64,000 nucleotides of DNA, taken from assembly GCA_963707665.1 (NCBI GenBank), contig CAVPQU010000011.1, forward strand, positions 124,001 to 188,000, in the 5' to 3' direction. A model generated the notes under the pieces. That model was not told the origin of the DNA. It made no database searches and saw only the letters and a list, made by a program, of their open reading frames with translations. A program made the translations under genes and the position numbers. Position 1 is the first letter of the stretch. Every line of letters begins with the position of its first letter. This document shows, piece after piece, positions 8,305 to 17,838 of the stretch. Origin of the DNA: DATJCV01 sp963707665. Its GTDB lineage: Bacteria; Pseudomonadota; Gammaproteobacteria; Burkholderiales; Burkholderiaceae_D.

Positions 8305-8428
8305 GTCGTTCCCGCGGTGTTAAGCGGGAATGCATGCATTCCCGGCAGCGTCGTTCGTTGCAGATGGTGGACGCTGTGAGGGTGGTGCAGCTTCAAAAAC
8401 AGTACTGGTTCCCGCCTGCGCGGGAATG
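8305..8428. repeat. Pair of REP palindromes
   Basis: Two GTCGTTCCCGC-type palindromes: 8305-8330 (GTCGTTCCCGCGG...GCGGGAATG) and 8407-8428 (GGTTCCCGCCTGCGCGGGAA), 75 bp apart. The same family recurs at 29043, 30427, 30460, 45190, 45234, 51574, 54710 and 60715. They separate two minus-strand catabolic genes and may act as mRNA stabilisers or attenuators. Confidence 0.75.
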
Positions 8429-8446
8429 GCAAAGCCAAGCTCGGAT

Positions 8447-9967
8447 TCACACTTCCTCCGTCAGCAGCGACAGCCCGAGCGCTGCGCGCCGCCGCAGCCA
8501 CGGCGATGGCCGGTAGCGCGGGTCGCCGGACAAGGCCAGCATCGTTTCCAGGATGGCCAGGATGCGCTCCGGCCCATAGGCGTCGCCCATCGCCAGCGGC
8601 CCTTGTGGGTAGCCGAGGCCGAGCGTCACCGCGAGGTCGATGTCGGCCGGCGTTGCGATCCGTTGCTGCGCGATGTCGCAGCCGATGTTGACGATGGTGG
8701 CGATCACGCGCGGTGCGATCAGGCCGGCCGAATCGCGGATCACCGAGACCGGCACATTGTCCGCTGCGAACAGGCCATGCGCCGCGTCGCGCATGGCGGG
8801 GCTGGTAGCCGGCGTGGTCATCAGCGTGCGCCGCCTGGATAGCGGCAGCAGCGTATCCAGCGCCACCACGCGGCTGGCGTCCAGGCCGTCGCGGGCGGCG
8901 ATGAACGAGGCGTCCTCGCCCAGCGGTGTGACCACGATCAGGGAATCGGCACGTGGCAAGCTGTCCGTGTCGAGCGTGCCACGCAGGCTCAGCACCAACT
9001 CCTGCACCTGCGTGCAGGCGACGGGCCGCGCCGGACTGACCCAGACTGCGGCCGGGCGCGCCAGTGGCGGTGCCGGTTCGGCCGGCGCCAGCTGGCGGCC
9101 CTCGCTGTAGCCGTAAAAGCCCTGGCTGGTCTTGCGCCCCAGCAGGCCCGCGGTCAGGCGCTGGGCGGTGATCACCGACGGCCGAAAGCGCGGCTCTTCG
9201 TAATACTGGTGATAGATCGATTCCATCACCGGATGCGAGACATCGAGCCCGGTCAGGTCGAACAGCTCGAACGGCCCCAGCCGGAAGCCCGCCGCTTCGC
9301 GCAGTACGCGATCGACGCTGGCGAAATCGGTCACTCCTTCGCCGACGATGCGCAGCGCCTCGGTGCCGAAGCCGCGCCCGGCGTGGTTGACGATGAAACC
9401 GGGCGTATCCTTGGCGCGCACCGGGGTATGGCCCATGCGGCGCGCCAGATCGACCAGGCTGGCTGCCACATGCGGCGCGGTCAGCACGCCTTCGATCACT
9501 TCCACCACGCGCATCAATGGCACCGGATTGAAGAAGTGGTAGCCGGCCACGCGTTCCGGATGGGTACAGCCGGCGGCAATCGCCGTGATGGATAGCGACG
9601 ATGTGTTCGATGCCAGCACGGCATCCGGCCGCAGTACCGCTTCCAGTTCGGCAAACAGCGCGCGCTTGATCTCCAGATTTTCGACGACCGCCTCGATCAC
9701 CAGTTCACAATCGGCCAGCGCCGCCAGCGATTCGACCGGCTGCATGCGGGCCAGCGCGGCAGCCACCTGATCGGCCGTCAACTTGCCTTTGTGCTGCAGC
9801 TTTTCCAGCGTGTCGGCCAGCGTTTGCTTGGCGCTGTGGGCGGCGCCCGGTTGCGCGTCCAGCATCTTGACGGTGCAGCCGGCCAGCGCCGCGATCTGGA
9901 CAATGCCACGGCCCATCGCGCCGCAGCCGACAATGCCAATGATTTGGGGAGAGCAAGAATCAGGCAT
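8447..9967 (-). CDS. 3-hydroxyacyl-CoA dehydrogenase, PaaH-like
   Basis: 506 residues from the ATG at 9967. The Rossmann motif GIVGCGAMGRGI is at residues 11-22, so starts further upstream in the open frame are unlikely. Next come the NAD-domain segments VIEAVVENLEIKRALFAELE and ASNTSSLSITAIA, then HFFNPVPLMRVVEVI, NHAGRGFGTEALRIV (a variant of the usual N-R-[IL] motif) and a second C-terminal 3HCDH domain. The length matches PaaH-type enzymes that oxidise 3-hydroxyacyl-CoA. Neighbouring crotonase and dehydrogenase genes fit a beta-oxidation operon. No strong ribosome site is visible at the chosen start. Confidence 0.88.
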   Translation of the reverse strand: MPDSCSPQIIGIVGCGAMGRGIVQIAALAGCTVKMLDAQPGAAHSAKQTLADTLEKLQHKGKLTADQVAAALARMQPVESLAALADCELVIEAVVENLEIKRALFAELEAVLRPDAVLASNTSSLSITAIAAGCTHPERVAGYHFFNPVPLMRVVEVIEGVLTAPHVAASLVDLARRMGHTPVRAKDTPGFIVNHAGRGFGTEALRIVGEGVTDFASVDRVLREAAGFRLGPFELFDLTGLDVSHPVMESIYHQYYEEPRFRPSVITAQRLTAGLLGRKTSQGFYGYSEGRQLAPAEPAPPLARPAAVWVSPARPVACTQVQELVLSLRGTLDTDSLPRADSLIVVTPLGEDASFIAARDGLDASRVVALDTLLPLSRRRTLMTTPATSPAMRDAAHGLFAADNVPVSVIRDSAGLIAPRVIATIVNIGCDIAQQRIATPADIDLAVTLGLGYPQGPLAMGDAYGPERILAILETMLALSGDPRYRPSPWLRRRAALGLSLLTEEV

Positions 9968-10303
9968 GGATTTTGGAATGAATGAAATTGGACAAGAGCC
10001 GCCTCCGGGTTGTCCGGGGCGCTGTAAACGGTTGTCATTATTGCCCAAACTGCCGCTGCGGGTACAGGCGCGTGGCGGAGCGTGCTGCAGTAGGGGTGCC
10101 TTGATTACGCTGGCGAGCATAGTCCAGCTGCGGTGGCTGGCCATGCGTAGCGGAATGGAACGGCACACAGGAGAAGCGCATGCCGAAATCCGGCGAGCCC
10201 GCGCACCACGCACAGAATTAACATTAAATTACCAACGGCAAGGTTTTTGTGGCATAGAATACCCCGTTATTTTTTTCATATTCATCCATCGTGGGGAGCG
10301 TTT
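9968..10303. other. Divergent intergenic region
   Basis: About 336 bp between the divergent 3-hydroxyacyl-CoA dehydrogenase (-) and mshE (+). It must hold promoters for both. The segment nearest mshE (about 10215-10290) is AT-rich with TAGAAT and TTATTTTTTT runs, but I could not pick a convincing -35/-10 pair or a sigma-54 box. No repeat or gene was recognised. Confidence 0.4.
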
Positions 10304-12007
10304 ATGGCAAGGCCGGAAAAGGTGCGCCTGGGTGAAATTCTGGTCCAGCAAAAATTGCTCTCCGAAGAGCAGTTGCAGTTCGCATTGGCCGAGCAGAAAC
10401 GCAGCGGGCGGAAGCTGGGACGGGTGTTCGTCGAAAATGGCCTGGTCACCGAAGAGCAGATTTCCGGCGCGCTGGCGAACCAGCTGAGCATTCCCTACAT
10501 CAATCTGAAGTTTTTCAATGCCGATCCGGAACGGGTGCGGCTGCTGCCGGAGACCCAGGCGCGGCGTTTTCGCGCGCTCGCGCTGGAGGAACGCGGCAAC
10601 GCCTTGCTGATCGGCATGGTCGATCCGACCGACCTGTTCGCCTACGACGAAATTTCGCGCCTGGTGAAGCGCGCTATCACGCTGGCGGTGGTCAACGAAA
10701 GCGAACTGCTGCAAACCATCGACCGCGTCTACCGCCGCACCGACGAAATTACCGATTTCGCGCGCGAGCTGGAGCAGGACCTGGGCGATTCCATCGTCGA
10801 CTTCGGCGCGCTGGGCGGCACCCCGGGGCTGGAAGAAGCGCCGGTAGTCAAACTGCTGCAATCGGTGTTCGACGATGCCACCCAGGTGCGTGCCTCGGAC
10901 ATCCACATCGAACCGCAGGAAAAGCGGCTGCAGATCCGTTTCCGCATCGATGGCGTCCTGCACCTGCAGACCGAGGCCGACATCCGCATCGCGCCGGCGC
11001 TGGCGCTGCGCCTCAAACTGATGTCGGAGCTGGATATTTCCGAAAAGCGGATGCCGCAGGATGGCCGCTTCGCCATCCGCGTCAAGCAGCAGCAGATCGA
11101 CGTGCGGATTTCCACCATGCCGACCCAGTACGGCGAATCGGTGGTGATGCGGCTCTTGAACCAGAGCGGCGGCACGCTGCGCCTCGATTCGATCGGCATG
11201 CCGCCGGCGATGGTCAAGAAATTTCGCGCCATCGTCCAGCGCCCGAATGGCCTGGTGCTGGTCACCGGCCCCACCGGCAGCGGCAAGACCACCACCTTGT
11301 ACGGTGCGCTGTCGGAATTGAATACGCTGGAAAAGAAACTGATCACGGTCGAGGACCCGGTCGAATACCGGCTGCCCGGCGTCAACCAGGTACAGGTCAA
11401 CGACAAGATCGAACTGAGCTTTGCGCGCGTGTTGCGCTCGGCCTTGCGGCAGGATCCCGACGTGGTGCTGGTGGGCGAGATGCGCGACCAGGAAACCGCG
11501 CAGATCGGCATGCGCGCCGCACTCACCGGTCACCTGGTGCTATCGACCCTGCATACCAACGACGCCGTCAGCACGCCGATCCGGCTGCTCGACATGGGCG
11601 TGCCGCGCTACATGGTGGCGACCTCGCTGCAGGCAGTGCTGGCGCAGCGGCTGGTGCGCGTGATCTGCGAGAGCTGCACCGAGGAGGTGTCCTTGAGCGC
11701 TGGCGAACAGGAATGGCTGAAATCGGAACTGGGCGACCAGGTCGGCAGTCACCGCTATCTGCACGGACGCGGCTGTTCGCATTGCAACGGCACGGGCTAT
11801 CGCGGCCGTACCGGCGTCTATGAAATGCTGGAAATGACCGAAGCGGTGGCCGACGCCGCCAATCATCCCGATCCGGCGCATTTCCTGAAGGTCGCGCAGG
11901 CGCAGATGGCCGGCGAAACCCTGCGCCGGCACGCGGTGGCACTGGTGGTGGCCGGCAAGACCACGGTGAGCGAAGCGATGCGGATCAGTAATCAGTTCGA
12001 GGATTGA
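10304..12007 (+). CDS. mshE: MSHA pilus assembly ATPase MshE with c-di-GMP-binding MshEN domain
   Basis: 567 residues from the ATG at 10304 (GGGGAGCG ahead of it). The N-terminus carries two consecutive 24-residue motifs of the MshEN type, RLGEILVQQK...LAEQ and KLGRVFVENG...LANQ, known to bind cyclic di-GMP in Vibrio MshE. The first motif has Lys where the consensus has Gly. The C-terminal secretion-ATPase core has Walker A GPTGSGKT at residues 322-329, Walker B DPDVVLVGEMRDQETA, a His box around TGHLVLSTLHTNDA, and a CxxC...CxxC zinc site (CESC, CSHC). It powers pilus extension at the inner membrane and heads the locus. Confidence 0.95.
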   Translation: MARPEKVRLGEILVQQKLLSEEQLQFALAEQKRSGRKLGRVFVENGLVTEEQISGALANQLSIPYINLKFFNADPERVRLLPETQARRFRALALEERGNALLIGMVDPTDLFAYDEISRLVKRAITLAVVNESELLQTIDRVYRRTDEITDFARELEQDLGDSIVDFGALGGTPGLEEAPVVKLLQSVFDDATQVRASDIHIEPQEKRLQIRFRIDGVLHLQTEADIRIAPALALRLKLMSELDISEKRMPQDGRFAIRVKQQQIDVRISTMPTQYGESVVMRLLNQSGGTLRLDSIGMPPAMVKKFRAIVQRPNGLVLVTGPTGSGKTTTLYGALSELNTLEKKLITVEDPVEYRLPGVNQVQVNDKIELSFARVLRSALRQDPDVVLVGEMRDQETAQIGMRAALTGHLVLSTLHTNDAVSTPIRLLDMGVPRYMVATSLQAVLAQRLVRVICESCTEEVSLSAGEQEWLKSELGDQVGSHRYLHGRGCSHCNGTGYRGRTGVYEMLEMTEAVADAANHPDPAHFLKVAQAQMAGETLRRHAVALVVAGKTTVSEAMRISNQFED

Positions 12008-12027
12008 CGCGGTCGCAAAGACAGGCA

Positions 12028-12090
12028 GGGTATATGAAAAAAATGACCTCTGTACGCCCGAGATCAGCCGCCTGTATTGGGAGTATATTG
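12028..12090 (+). repeat. GGAGTATRTG pair, copy B (53-bp spacing)
   Basis: First copy GGGTATATG at 12028, second GGGAGTATATT at 12079; TATAT steps are 53 bp apart. The centre contains ACGCCCGAGATC, like ACGTCCGATATC in copy C. It starts 21 bp after the mshE stop and is followed 17 bp later by a GGCTCTGTCGC repeat. Confidence 0.7.
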
Positions 12091-12107
12091 CCATATAGCC
12101 AATTTTT

Positions 12108-12215
12108 GGCTCTGTCGCTTTAGCCGTTGAAACTTGGGCCGATGCCAAGCGAAGTGGAGTGAAATCAGGGTCAGAGTTTGTTCGCGATGAGGCGCCGCGA
12201 AAAAACTCTGACCCC
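12108..12215 (+). repeat. GGCTCTGTCGC/GGGTCAGAGT repeat, solo copy
   Basis: Starts GGCTCTGTCGCTTTAGCCGT, contains GATGCCAAGCGAAGTGGAGT and CAGGGTCAGAGTTTGTTCGC, and ends AAAACTCTGACCCC. It is a near full-length match to the reverse complement of 3254-3358. It interrupts the mshE-mshG gap of an otherwise tightly packed pilus operon. Confidence 0.75.
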
Positions 12216-12298
12216 ACTAATTCCGGTATTCGATGTCTCAGAGCGCTACAACAGCCATATTGCAATCAGAGCCTGATAATTGTTTCCGGAAGCCGACG

Positions 12299-13528
12299 TG
12301 CCTTTCTTTTCCTACAAAGCCCGCAACGCTCGCGGCGAACTGCTGCAAGGCGTGCTCGAAGGTGCCGACAGCGGCGCCGTCGCCGACCAGCTATTCAACA
12401 CCGGCGCCACGCCGGTCGAAATCCTGCTGACCAAAAAGCCGATCACGAGCGGCGACCAAAACTGGTGGCAGCGGCTGACCGAGGAAAAGGTGCGCGCGAT
12501 CGATCTGCAACTGTTCAGCCGCCAGCTGCATACGCTGCTCAAGGCCGGGGTGCCGATCATGCGCGGCCTGGCCGGCTTGCAGGAGTCGGCCACCAACAAG
12601 GGCTTCGCCCGCATCCTGAAAGACTTGCGCGAATCGCTCGATTCGGGGCGCGAACTGTCGGCCGCCATGCATCGCCATCCGCGAAGTGTTCTCCGGCTTC
12701 TACACCAGCATGGTGCGGGTCGGCGAAACCACCGGCCGGCTCGATCAAATCTTCCTGCGCCTGTTCGATCATCTTGAATTCGAGCGCGAAATGAAGCAGC
12801 GCGTGAAAACCGCGCTGCGCTACCCGATCTTCGTGGTGGTGGCGATGACGCTGGCGATGGCGGTGATCAACCTGTTCGTGATCCCGGCCTTCGCCAAGGT
12901 CTACGCCGGCTTCAACGCCGAACTGCCGCTGATGACGCGCATCCTGCTCGGCACCTCGAATTTTTCGGTGCAGTACTGGCCGCTGCTGCTGGCGCTGCTG
13001 GTCGGCGCCGTGCTCGGCTTCAGGATGTACGTCGGCACCGTGCGCGGCCGCTATCAATGGGACCGATTCAAGCTGCGCCTGCCGATCGTCGGCAAGATCA
13101 TGCAAAAGGGCACGCTGGCGCGCTTCGCCCGCAGCTTCGCGCTGTCCAGCAAGAGCGGCGTGCCGATCGTGCAGGGCATGAACGTGGTGGCGCAAACGGT
13201 CGATAACGCCTACATCTCGGCCCGCATCGAGCAGATGCGCGACGGCGTCGAGCGCGGCGAAAGCATCCTGCGCGTGGCCACCACCACCGGCGTCTTCACG
13301 CCGGTCGTGTTGCAGATGATCGCGGTCGGCGAAGAAACCGGCGAGATCGACACGCTGATGGACGAGGTCGCCGAAATGTACGAGCGCGAAGTCGATTACG
13401 AACTGAAGACGCTGTCCTCGCAAATCGAACCGATCCTGATCCTCGGACTCGGCATCCTGGTATTGATCCTGGCGCTCGGCGTGTTCCTGCCGATCTGGGA
13501 TCTGGGCAAGGTGGCGCTGCCGAAATGA
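12299..13528 (+). CDS. mshG: MSHA pilus inner-membrane platform protein MshG, one frame break
   Basis: About 409 residues of the GspF/PilC family. The probable start is GTG at 12299 (reads MPFFSYKARNARGELLQG) with GGAAG upstream. The first GspF domain, ending ELSAAMHRHP, loses frame at about 12683 by one extra base, then continues as EVFSGFYTSMVRVGETTGRL. The second domain includes FARSFALSSKSGVPIVQGM and MIAVGEETGEIDTLMDEVAE. Hydrophobic segments near YPIFVVVAMTLAMAVINLFV and LILGLGILVLILALGVFLPI are the membrane anchors. It is the pilus platform that couples to MshE. It is separated from mshE by 290 bp of repeats, so an internal promoter or reduced coupling is possible. Confidence 0.85.
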
Positions 13529-13571
13529 GCGCGCCGTGCGAATTCTCGCCTTCGCGCCGGCGCCGCGTGCC

Positions 13572-14090
13572 ATGAAGCGCGCGCGCGGCGCTTCGCGGCT
13601 GGAGCTGCTGATCGCGGTGATCGTGATCGGCATCGTCGCCGGCGCTGCTGCTGGAGCGCCTGACGCGCTACCAGGAATACGCCGAAAAAACCGTGATGGA
13701 AGCCACCATCGCCAACATGCGCAGCGGCCTGCGGGTACGCGTGGCGGAACTGATGATCGGCGGCCAGATGGCCCGGATGGGCGACTTGCTGCAGGAAAAC
13801 CCGATCACCTGGCTGGCCGCGCCCCCAGCCAATTACGCCGGCGCGCTGCCGCAGGCAGACGATGGCCAGCCCGTGCCGGGCCACTGGTATTTCGATGCAG
13901 CGCGGCAGCAACTGGTGTATTTGCCACAGCATCGACGATTTTTCCAGTCCGACGGCGGCGCCGAGTGAAGTGCGCCTGCAAGTGATGGCGCGTACGGCCA
14001 GGCGTCGGCCTGACGCGTACGCCATCGGCGCCGGTGGAGGGCGTGTCACTGGTGCTGTCCATTCCCTATCGCTGGAATCAACCGATTTAA
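13572..14090 (+). pseudogene. mshF: MshF-like pilus protein, several frame breaks
   Basis: Position and composition suggest mshF. The N-terminus MKRARGASRLELLIAVIVIG resembles a short type IV prepilin-like leader and hydrophobic helix. Around 13645 one extra base moves the frame to LLLERLTRYQEYAEKTVMEA and on to QENPITWLAAPPANYAGAL and GHWYFDAARQQLVYLPQH. Two further apparent +1 shifts (about 13937 and 14040) are needed to reach VSLVLSIPYRWNQPI and the stop TAA at 14088-14090. The restored protein would be about 170 residues. Whether the breaks are real or consensus errors is unclear. Confidence 0.6.
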
Positions 14091-14208
14091 CAAGATTTAT
14101 AAAATTTCACGAAAAAATGTGTTGTAAAGGCGCTTTAAAGTTCCAGTCTGACAACTAATTTTTTTTCCTCGTTGCTACAATCGCTCCACCTTTTCCCATG
14201 GAGCAAAC

Positions 14209-14700
14209 ATGAAAATCAAGAACAGCAACGGCGGTTTTACCCTGATCGAACTGGTCGTGGTCATCACCATTCTCGGCATCCTGGCCGCGATTGCGCTGCC
14301 GCGCTTTGCGCATTGCAAGCCGATGCGCGCATCGCCAAAATGAATGGCGCGTTGGCGTCGATCAAAGCCGGCGCGGCGCTGGCACATGCCAATTGCATTA
14401 GACGTGGCAGCCAATGCGGCTCCACAGCGCACACCGCTCGGTCAATCGATGGATGGCAGGCAATCACCGATGGCCCAACGGTATCCGACCGCAATGCACG
14501 ATTATTGCCGACTGGCCGGCTGCCGCGCAGTGACGGATCGACCGGATTATGGCGTGGCGCCAGACTGCCGCTGCGATGATCGACCATCAAGCGGACGCGA
14601 GCGCTATCTGGACTGCTCGTCACTTATACCGCACGGCGACAGCCGACACTTGCCACCGACTTACATCGACCATGCCACGGCTTGCCAATTGCAATTGTGA
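14209..14700 (+). pseudogene. mshB: Type IV prepilin, MshB-like, multiple frame breaks
   Basis: Starts MKIKNSNGGFTLIELVVVIT then ILGILAAIALPRF, a textbook class IV prepilin leader with the G/FTLIE cleavage and Glu5. After residue ~34 a base appears missing (about 14308), after which LQADARIAKMNGALASIKAG and ALAHANCI follow. A second shift near 14398 leads to another open stretch ending at TGA 14698-14700. At least three breaks are needed. The product would be a minor pilin about 160 residues long. Confidence 0.65.
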
Positions 14701-14737
14701 AAGTAACATTTTTATTCAATATTTACGGAGTGAGCAA

Positions 14738-15161
14738 ATGAAAAAAGTACAAGCTGGTTTTACCTTGATTGAACTGGTGGTCGTGATTGTGATTCTGGGG
14801 ATTTTGGCGGCGGTGGCGATTCCGAAATTTGTCGACTTGTAGCGACGAGGCTAGCGTACGGCTGCCGTTCAAGGTGTGGCCGGTGGCATGAGTTCCGCAG
14901 CGGCGATTAACTATGCCGGATGTGCGAATGCAGCAAAGTGACGCTGTGATAAACACCGCCAATGCTTGCACGGCAACTGACTGCGATTGATACACGGTGG
15001 CTCCGACGGTAGTGCCCGCAACTGGCTATACCGTGACTGAAGCATCAGCGGCTGCTGACTGCTCGGCGGCAAATGCAGATGGCACTGACTGCAACGTGTG
15101 TCGCAACGCATACGGCAAGCGACCAAGGCGGCATCGTTTCACGGCGAATTGCACTAAGTAA
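14738..15161 (+). pseudogene. mshA: Major prepilin MshA, multiple frame breaks
   Basis: ATG at 14738 follows ACGGAGTGAGCAA. The leader and N-helix are perfect: MKKVQAGFTLIELVVVIVIL then GILAAVAIPKFVDL. The frame then meets TAG at once. Restoring single-base changes recovers SDEAS, AAVQGVAGGMSSAAAINYAG, SDAVINTANACTATDC, VAPTVVPATGYTVTEASAAA and finally FTANCTK with stop at 15159-15161. This is the typical layout of an MSHA major pilin with paired Cys. At least four indels or substitutions would be required in ~420 bp, the worst density in the window. Confidence 0.7.
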
Positions 15162-15388
15162 TCTGCAGCGTACGGAGCCGGCATGGCGGCAGTTTGCTAG
15201 GTTATGCGTATAGCTTCACGCGCCACACACGGTAATAAAAGCGGTACCAAGCACGCGAATCAGCGCACATCACAGGTATGGACAAAAGTTGATCGAATCA
15301 GCGGGACGGGCGCACGCAAACGTCCTCCCGCTTTTTTCTTGCCCGGCGCCCGGCATGGCGCCTCAACCAGAGAGCAACCGGAACCGCG

Positions 15389-15850
15389 ATGAAAAACTCC
15401 GGCTTTACCCTGGTCGAGCTGATTGTCGTGATGATCATCATCGGCGTGCTGGCGGTGGCCGCGCTGCCGCGTTTCTTTGACCGGCAGACCTTCGATGCGC
15501 GCGGCTTTGCCGATGCCACGCAGGCGATGCTGCGCTATGCGCAAAAAGCGGCGATCGCGCAGCGGCGCAACGTCTGCGCCAGCTTCACGTCGAATTCGGT
15601 CAGCTTGCAGATCGCCGCCACCGCCGGCAATGGCGCTGCCTGCAACACCGACCTGACCGGTCCGAGCGGCAGCGCGCCGTACCAGATCCAGGCCAAGGGC
15701 AACATCAAGTTCGCTGCCGTGCCGCGCCGGCTTCAGCTTCAACGCGCTGGGGCAGGCCAGTGCCGCCACGCATCATCCAGATTTCCGGCTATCGGCAGCC
15801 AGATCAAGGTCGAACAGGAAACCGGCTATGTGCATCAGGAACCTGACAGT
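15389..15850 (+). pseudogene. mshC: Minor prepilin MshC (GspH-like), frame breaks near 3' end
   Basis: Starts MKNSGFTLVELIVVMIIIGV with the prepilin cleavage motif, then RFFDRQTFDARGFADATQAM and LRYAQKAAIAQRRNVCASFT, typical of GspH/FimT-like minor pilins. After NIKFAAVP, about base 15727, one extra base moves the frame to AGFSFNALGQASAATH, and another change gives GSQIKVEQETGYVH. The stop is uncertain because the frame is lost there; the mshD start at 15828 overlaps the end. A minor pilin that helps initiate pilus assembly. Confidence 0.7.
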
Positions 15851-16436
15851 GCATGCACGGCTGCGGCGCGGCGACGGCACGCAAGCCGGCATTTCGCTGA
15901 TCGAGCTGGTGATCTTCATCGTCATCGTCAGCATCGGCGTGGTCGGCATCCTGTCGGTGATGAACGTCACCACCAAGTCCAGCGCCGATCCGCTGATCCG
16001 CAAGCAGGCGCTGGCGATCGCCGAATCGCTGCTGGAGGAAATCGAGTTGCAGGCGTTTACCTTTTGCGTTCCCAATGACGCGCAGGCGTTGACTGCCAGC
16101 AGCGCGACGGTTGGTCCGAACGGCTGCGCCGCAACCGGCATGTCGATACCGGCGCGCCTCGCGTGGGGACGGCCGACGCGTGACCCGCAAGGCGCAGAAC
16201 GTTTCCGACTATCAACAATTTTACGATGGGCAATCCGATCCGCGACATCAACGGCAACACCATTACCGAACTGGCCGGCTACTCGGCCGGCCGTGGCGAT
16301 TTCCCAAGTGGCGTTTACCGGCATCGCGGCGACACCGAACACGCTGAAAATCGACGTCACCGTCACCGGCCCGGCCAATACCGCCATCACCCTGACCGGC
16401 TACCGCATGCGGTATGCACCGAATGCGCTGCCCTAG
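15828..16436 (+). CDS. mshD: Minor prepilin MshD, compensating frame breaks inside
   Basis: 202 codons open from ATG 15828. The prepilin-like N-terminus is GISLIELVIFIVIVSIGVVG after a long basic leader, followed by SADPLIRKQALAIAESLLEE. The stretch from about 16160 to 16290 reads in a wrong frame: the expected segment NNFTMGNPIRDINGNTITEL is found in another frame there. The correct frame returns with VAISQVAFTGIAATPNTLKI to the stop. So two opposite indels cancel. It is a minor pilin in the usual mshC-mshD-mshO order. Confidence 0.75.
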   Translation: MCIRNLTVHARLRRGDGTQAGISLIELVIFIVIVSIGVVGILSVMNVTTKSSADPLIRKQALAIAESLLEEIELQAFTFCVPNDAQALTASSATVGPNGCAATGMSIPARLAWGRPTRDPQGAERFRLSTILRWAIRSATSTATPLPNWPATRPAVAISQVAFTGIAATPNTLKIDVTVTGPANTAITLTGYRMRYAPNALP

Positions 16437-16440
16437 CCAT

Positions 16441-17236
16441 ATGCCGCCGCCGCAGCCCGAGCCAGCGCGGTTTCACGCTGGCCGAGGCGGTGATCGTGAT
16501 CGTCATCACCGGCATCATCGCGGCGGTGGTGGCGGTCTTCATCCGCGCAGCCGATCGAGGGCTATGTCGATTCGGCGCGGCGCGCGGAAATGACCGATAC
16601 CGCCGATACCGCCGCGCGCCGCATCGCCCGTGATCTGCGGCTGGCCTTGCCGAATAGCGTGCGGGTGATCGGGGCCGGCACCGGGGTCGAATTCCTGCTG
16701 ACGCGCACCGGCGGCCGCTACCGGGCGGAAAAGGGCATCGCAAGCGACGATCCGCTCGATTTCAGCGGTACCGATTCCAGTTTCGATATTCTGGGTGCAC
16801 CGATCACATTCCAGAGCGGCGACCAGATCGCCATCTACAACCTCGGCATTCCCGGCGCCGATGCCTATGCCGGCGACAATCTGCGCACCTACAACGGTCC
16901 CACTGGCAGCGCGTCAGGCAAGGTGAAGTTCACGCCCACTACTTCATTCCCGTTCGATTCGCCCGGCCACCGCTTCCAGGTGGTGGAGGGACCGGTCACC
17001 TATCTCTGCGTGGGCGGCGAGCTGCGCCGCTACGCGGGATACGCGAATCAGTGCCACCCAGCCCAATCCGCCCGGCGGCACTCCATCGCTGCTGGCAAAA
17101 AACGTCAGCGCCTGCGCGCTTCACTTACGACGCCATCAACCAGCGCTTCGGCCTGCTGTCGATCCGCCTGACCCTGAGCCAGAGCGGCGAGACGGTCGGC
17201 CTTTACCACGAGGTGCATGTCAACAATGTGCCCTGA
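16441..17236 (+). pseudogene. mshO: Minor prepilin MshO, three frame breaks
   Basis: The prepilin segment RGFTLAEAVIVIVITGIIAA is in a frame offset from the ATG at 16441 by one base, so one break lies near 16446. A second near 16548 links FIRA to PIEGYVDSARRAEMTDTADT and the body RRIARDLRLALPNSVRVIGA. A third near 17040 leads to SVSACAFTYDAINQRFGLLS and the end VGLYHEVHVNNVP at 17236. The restored product is about 264 residues, normal for MshO, a PulJ-like minor pilin. The mshP start overlaps its stop region. Confidence 0.7.
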
Positions 17237-17668
17237 TCAAATTCCGCACTGCCCCAGCGTCCGCGCGCTCGCCACGGCAGCGCAGCGCGGCTTTTCGATC
17301 GTCTCGGCGATCTTCCTGCTGGTGGTGCTGGCCACGCTGGGCGCCTTCATGGTGACCTTTTCGACGGTGCAGCACACCACTTCGGCGCATGGACGTGCGC
17401 GGCGCGCAAGCCTACCAGGCGGCGCGCGCCGGAATCGAGTGGGGAACGTACCGGGTGTTGCGCGCCGCACTTCCTGCGTCGGCAGCCAGAGCTACTGAGC
17501 AATGTGCGCGGGTTTTGCCGTAACGGTGGAGTGCGCGCAGACCGGCAACCTACACCGAAGGCGTGACGGCGGTCACGGTGTATCGGATCACCTCTACCGC
17601 CAGTTCCGGCACGGTGGGCAGCCTGGCTTATGTCGAGCGGCAGTTGCAGGCGACGGTGAGCCGAGTAG
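17226..17668 (+). pseudogene. mshP: MshP-like pilus protein, several frame breaks
   Basis: ATG at 17226 overlaps the mshO end. The N-terminus contains RGFSIVSAIFLLVVLATLGA, the hydrophobic helix expected of MshP. After TTSA the frame shifts (about 17390) to DVRGAQAYQAARAGIEWGTY, shifts again to FAVTVECAQTG, and then to TYTEGVTAVTVYRITSTASS and YVERQLQATVSR. A TAG at 17666-17668 lies one base out of frame and probably marks the real end. The restored length of about 145 residues fits MshP. Confidence 0.6.
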
Positions 17669-17838
17669 ACAGAGAGTTCAGGGAGTATTTTGAAAGAAGT
17701 CGATTTTATGCCTGGAATGGCGTAATTTTTTGCGATACGCCTGGGATGTATGCGGTCATCACAGAGTCTGGACGCGTCATGGAATGCAGGCGGGATGAAA
17801 GAAGCAGCTCAACTGCAGTATTAGGTCTTAGCGAGCGA

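Noticed and set aside
9778..10038. An upstream start (reading MTTVYSAPDNPEAALVQ) for the 3-hydroxyacyl-CoA dehydrogenase
   Set aside because: It is in a different frame, and joining it would need a further frame break. The Rossmann motif at residue 11 from the ATG at 9967 already gives a complete domain.
17680..17757. Another GGGAGTAT / GGGATGTATG pair in the mshP-mshQ gap
   Set aside because: The spacing is 63 bp, the second copy is altered, and the inner motifs are missing. It is not counted as a member of the 53-bp family.
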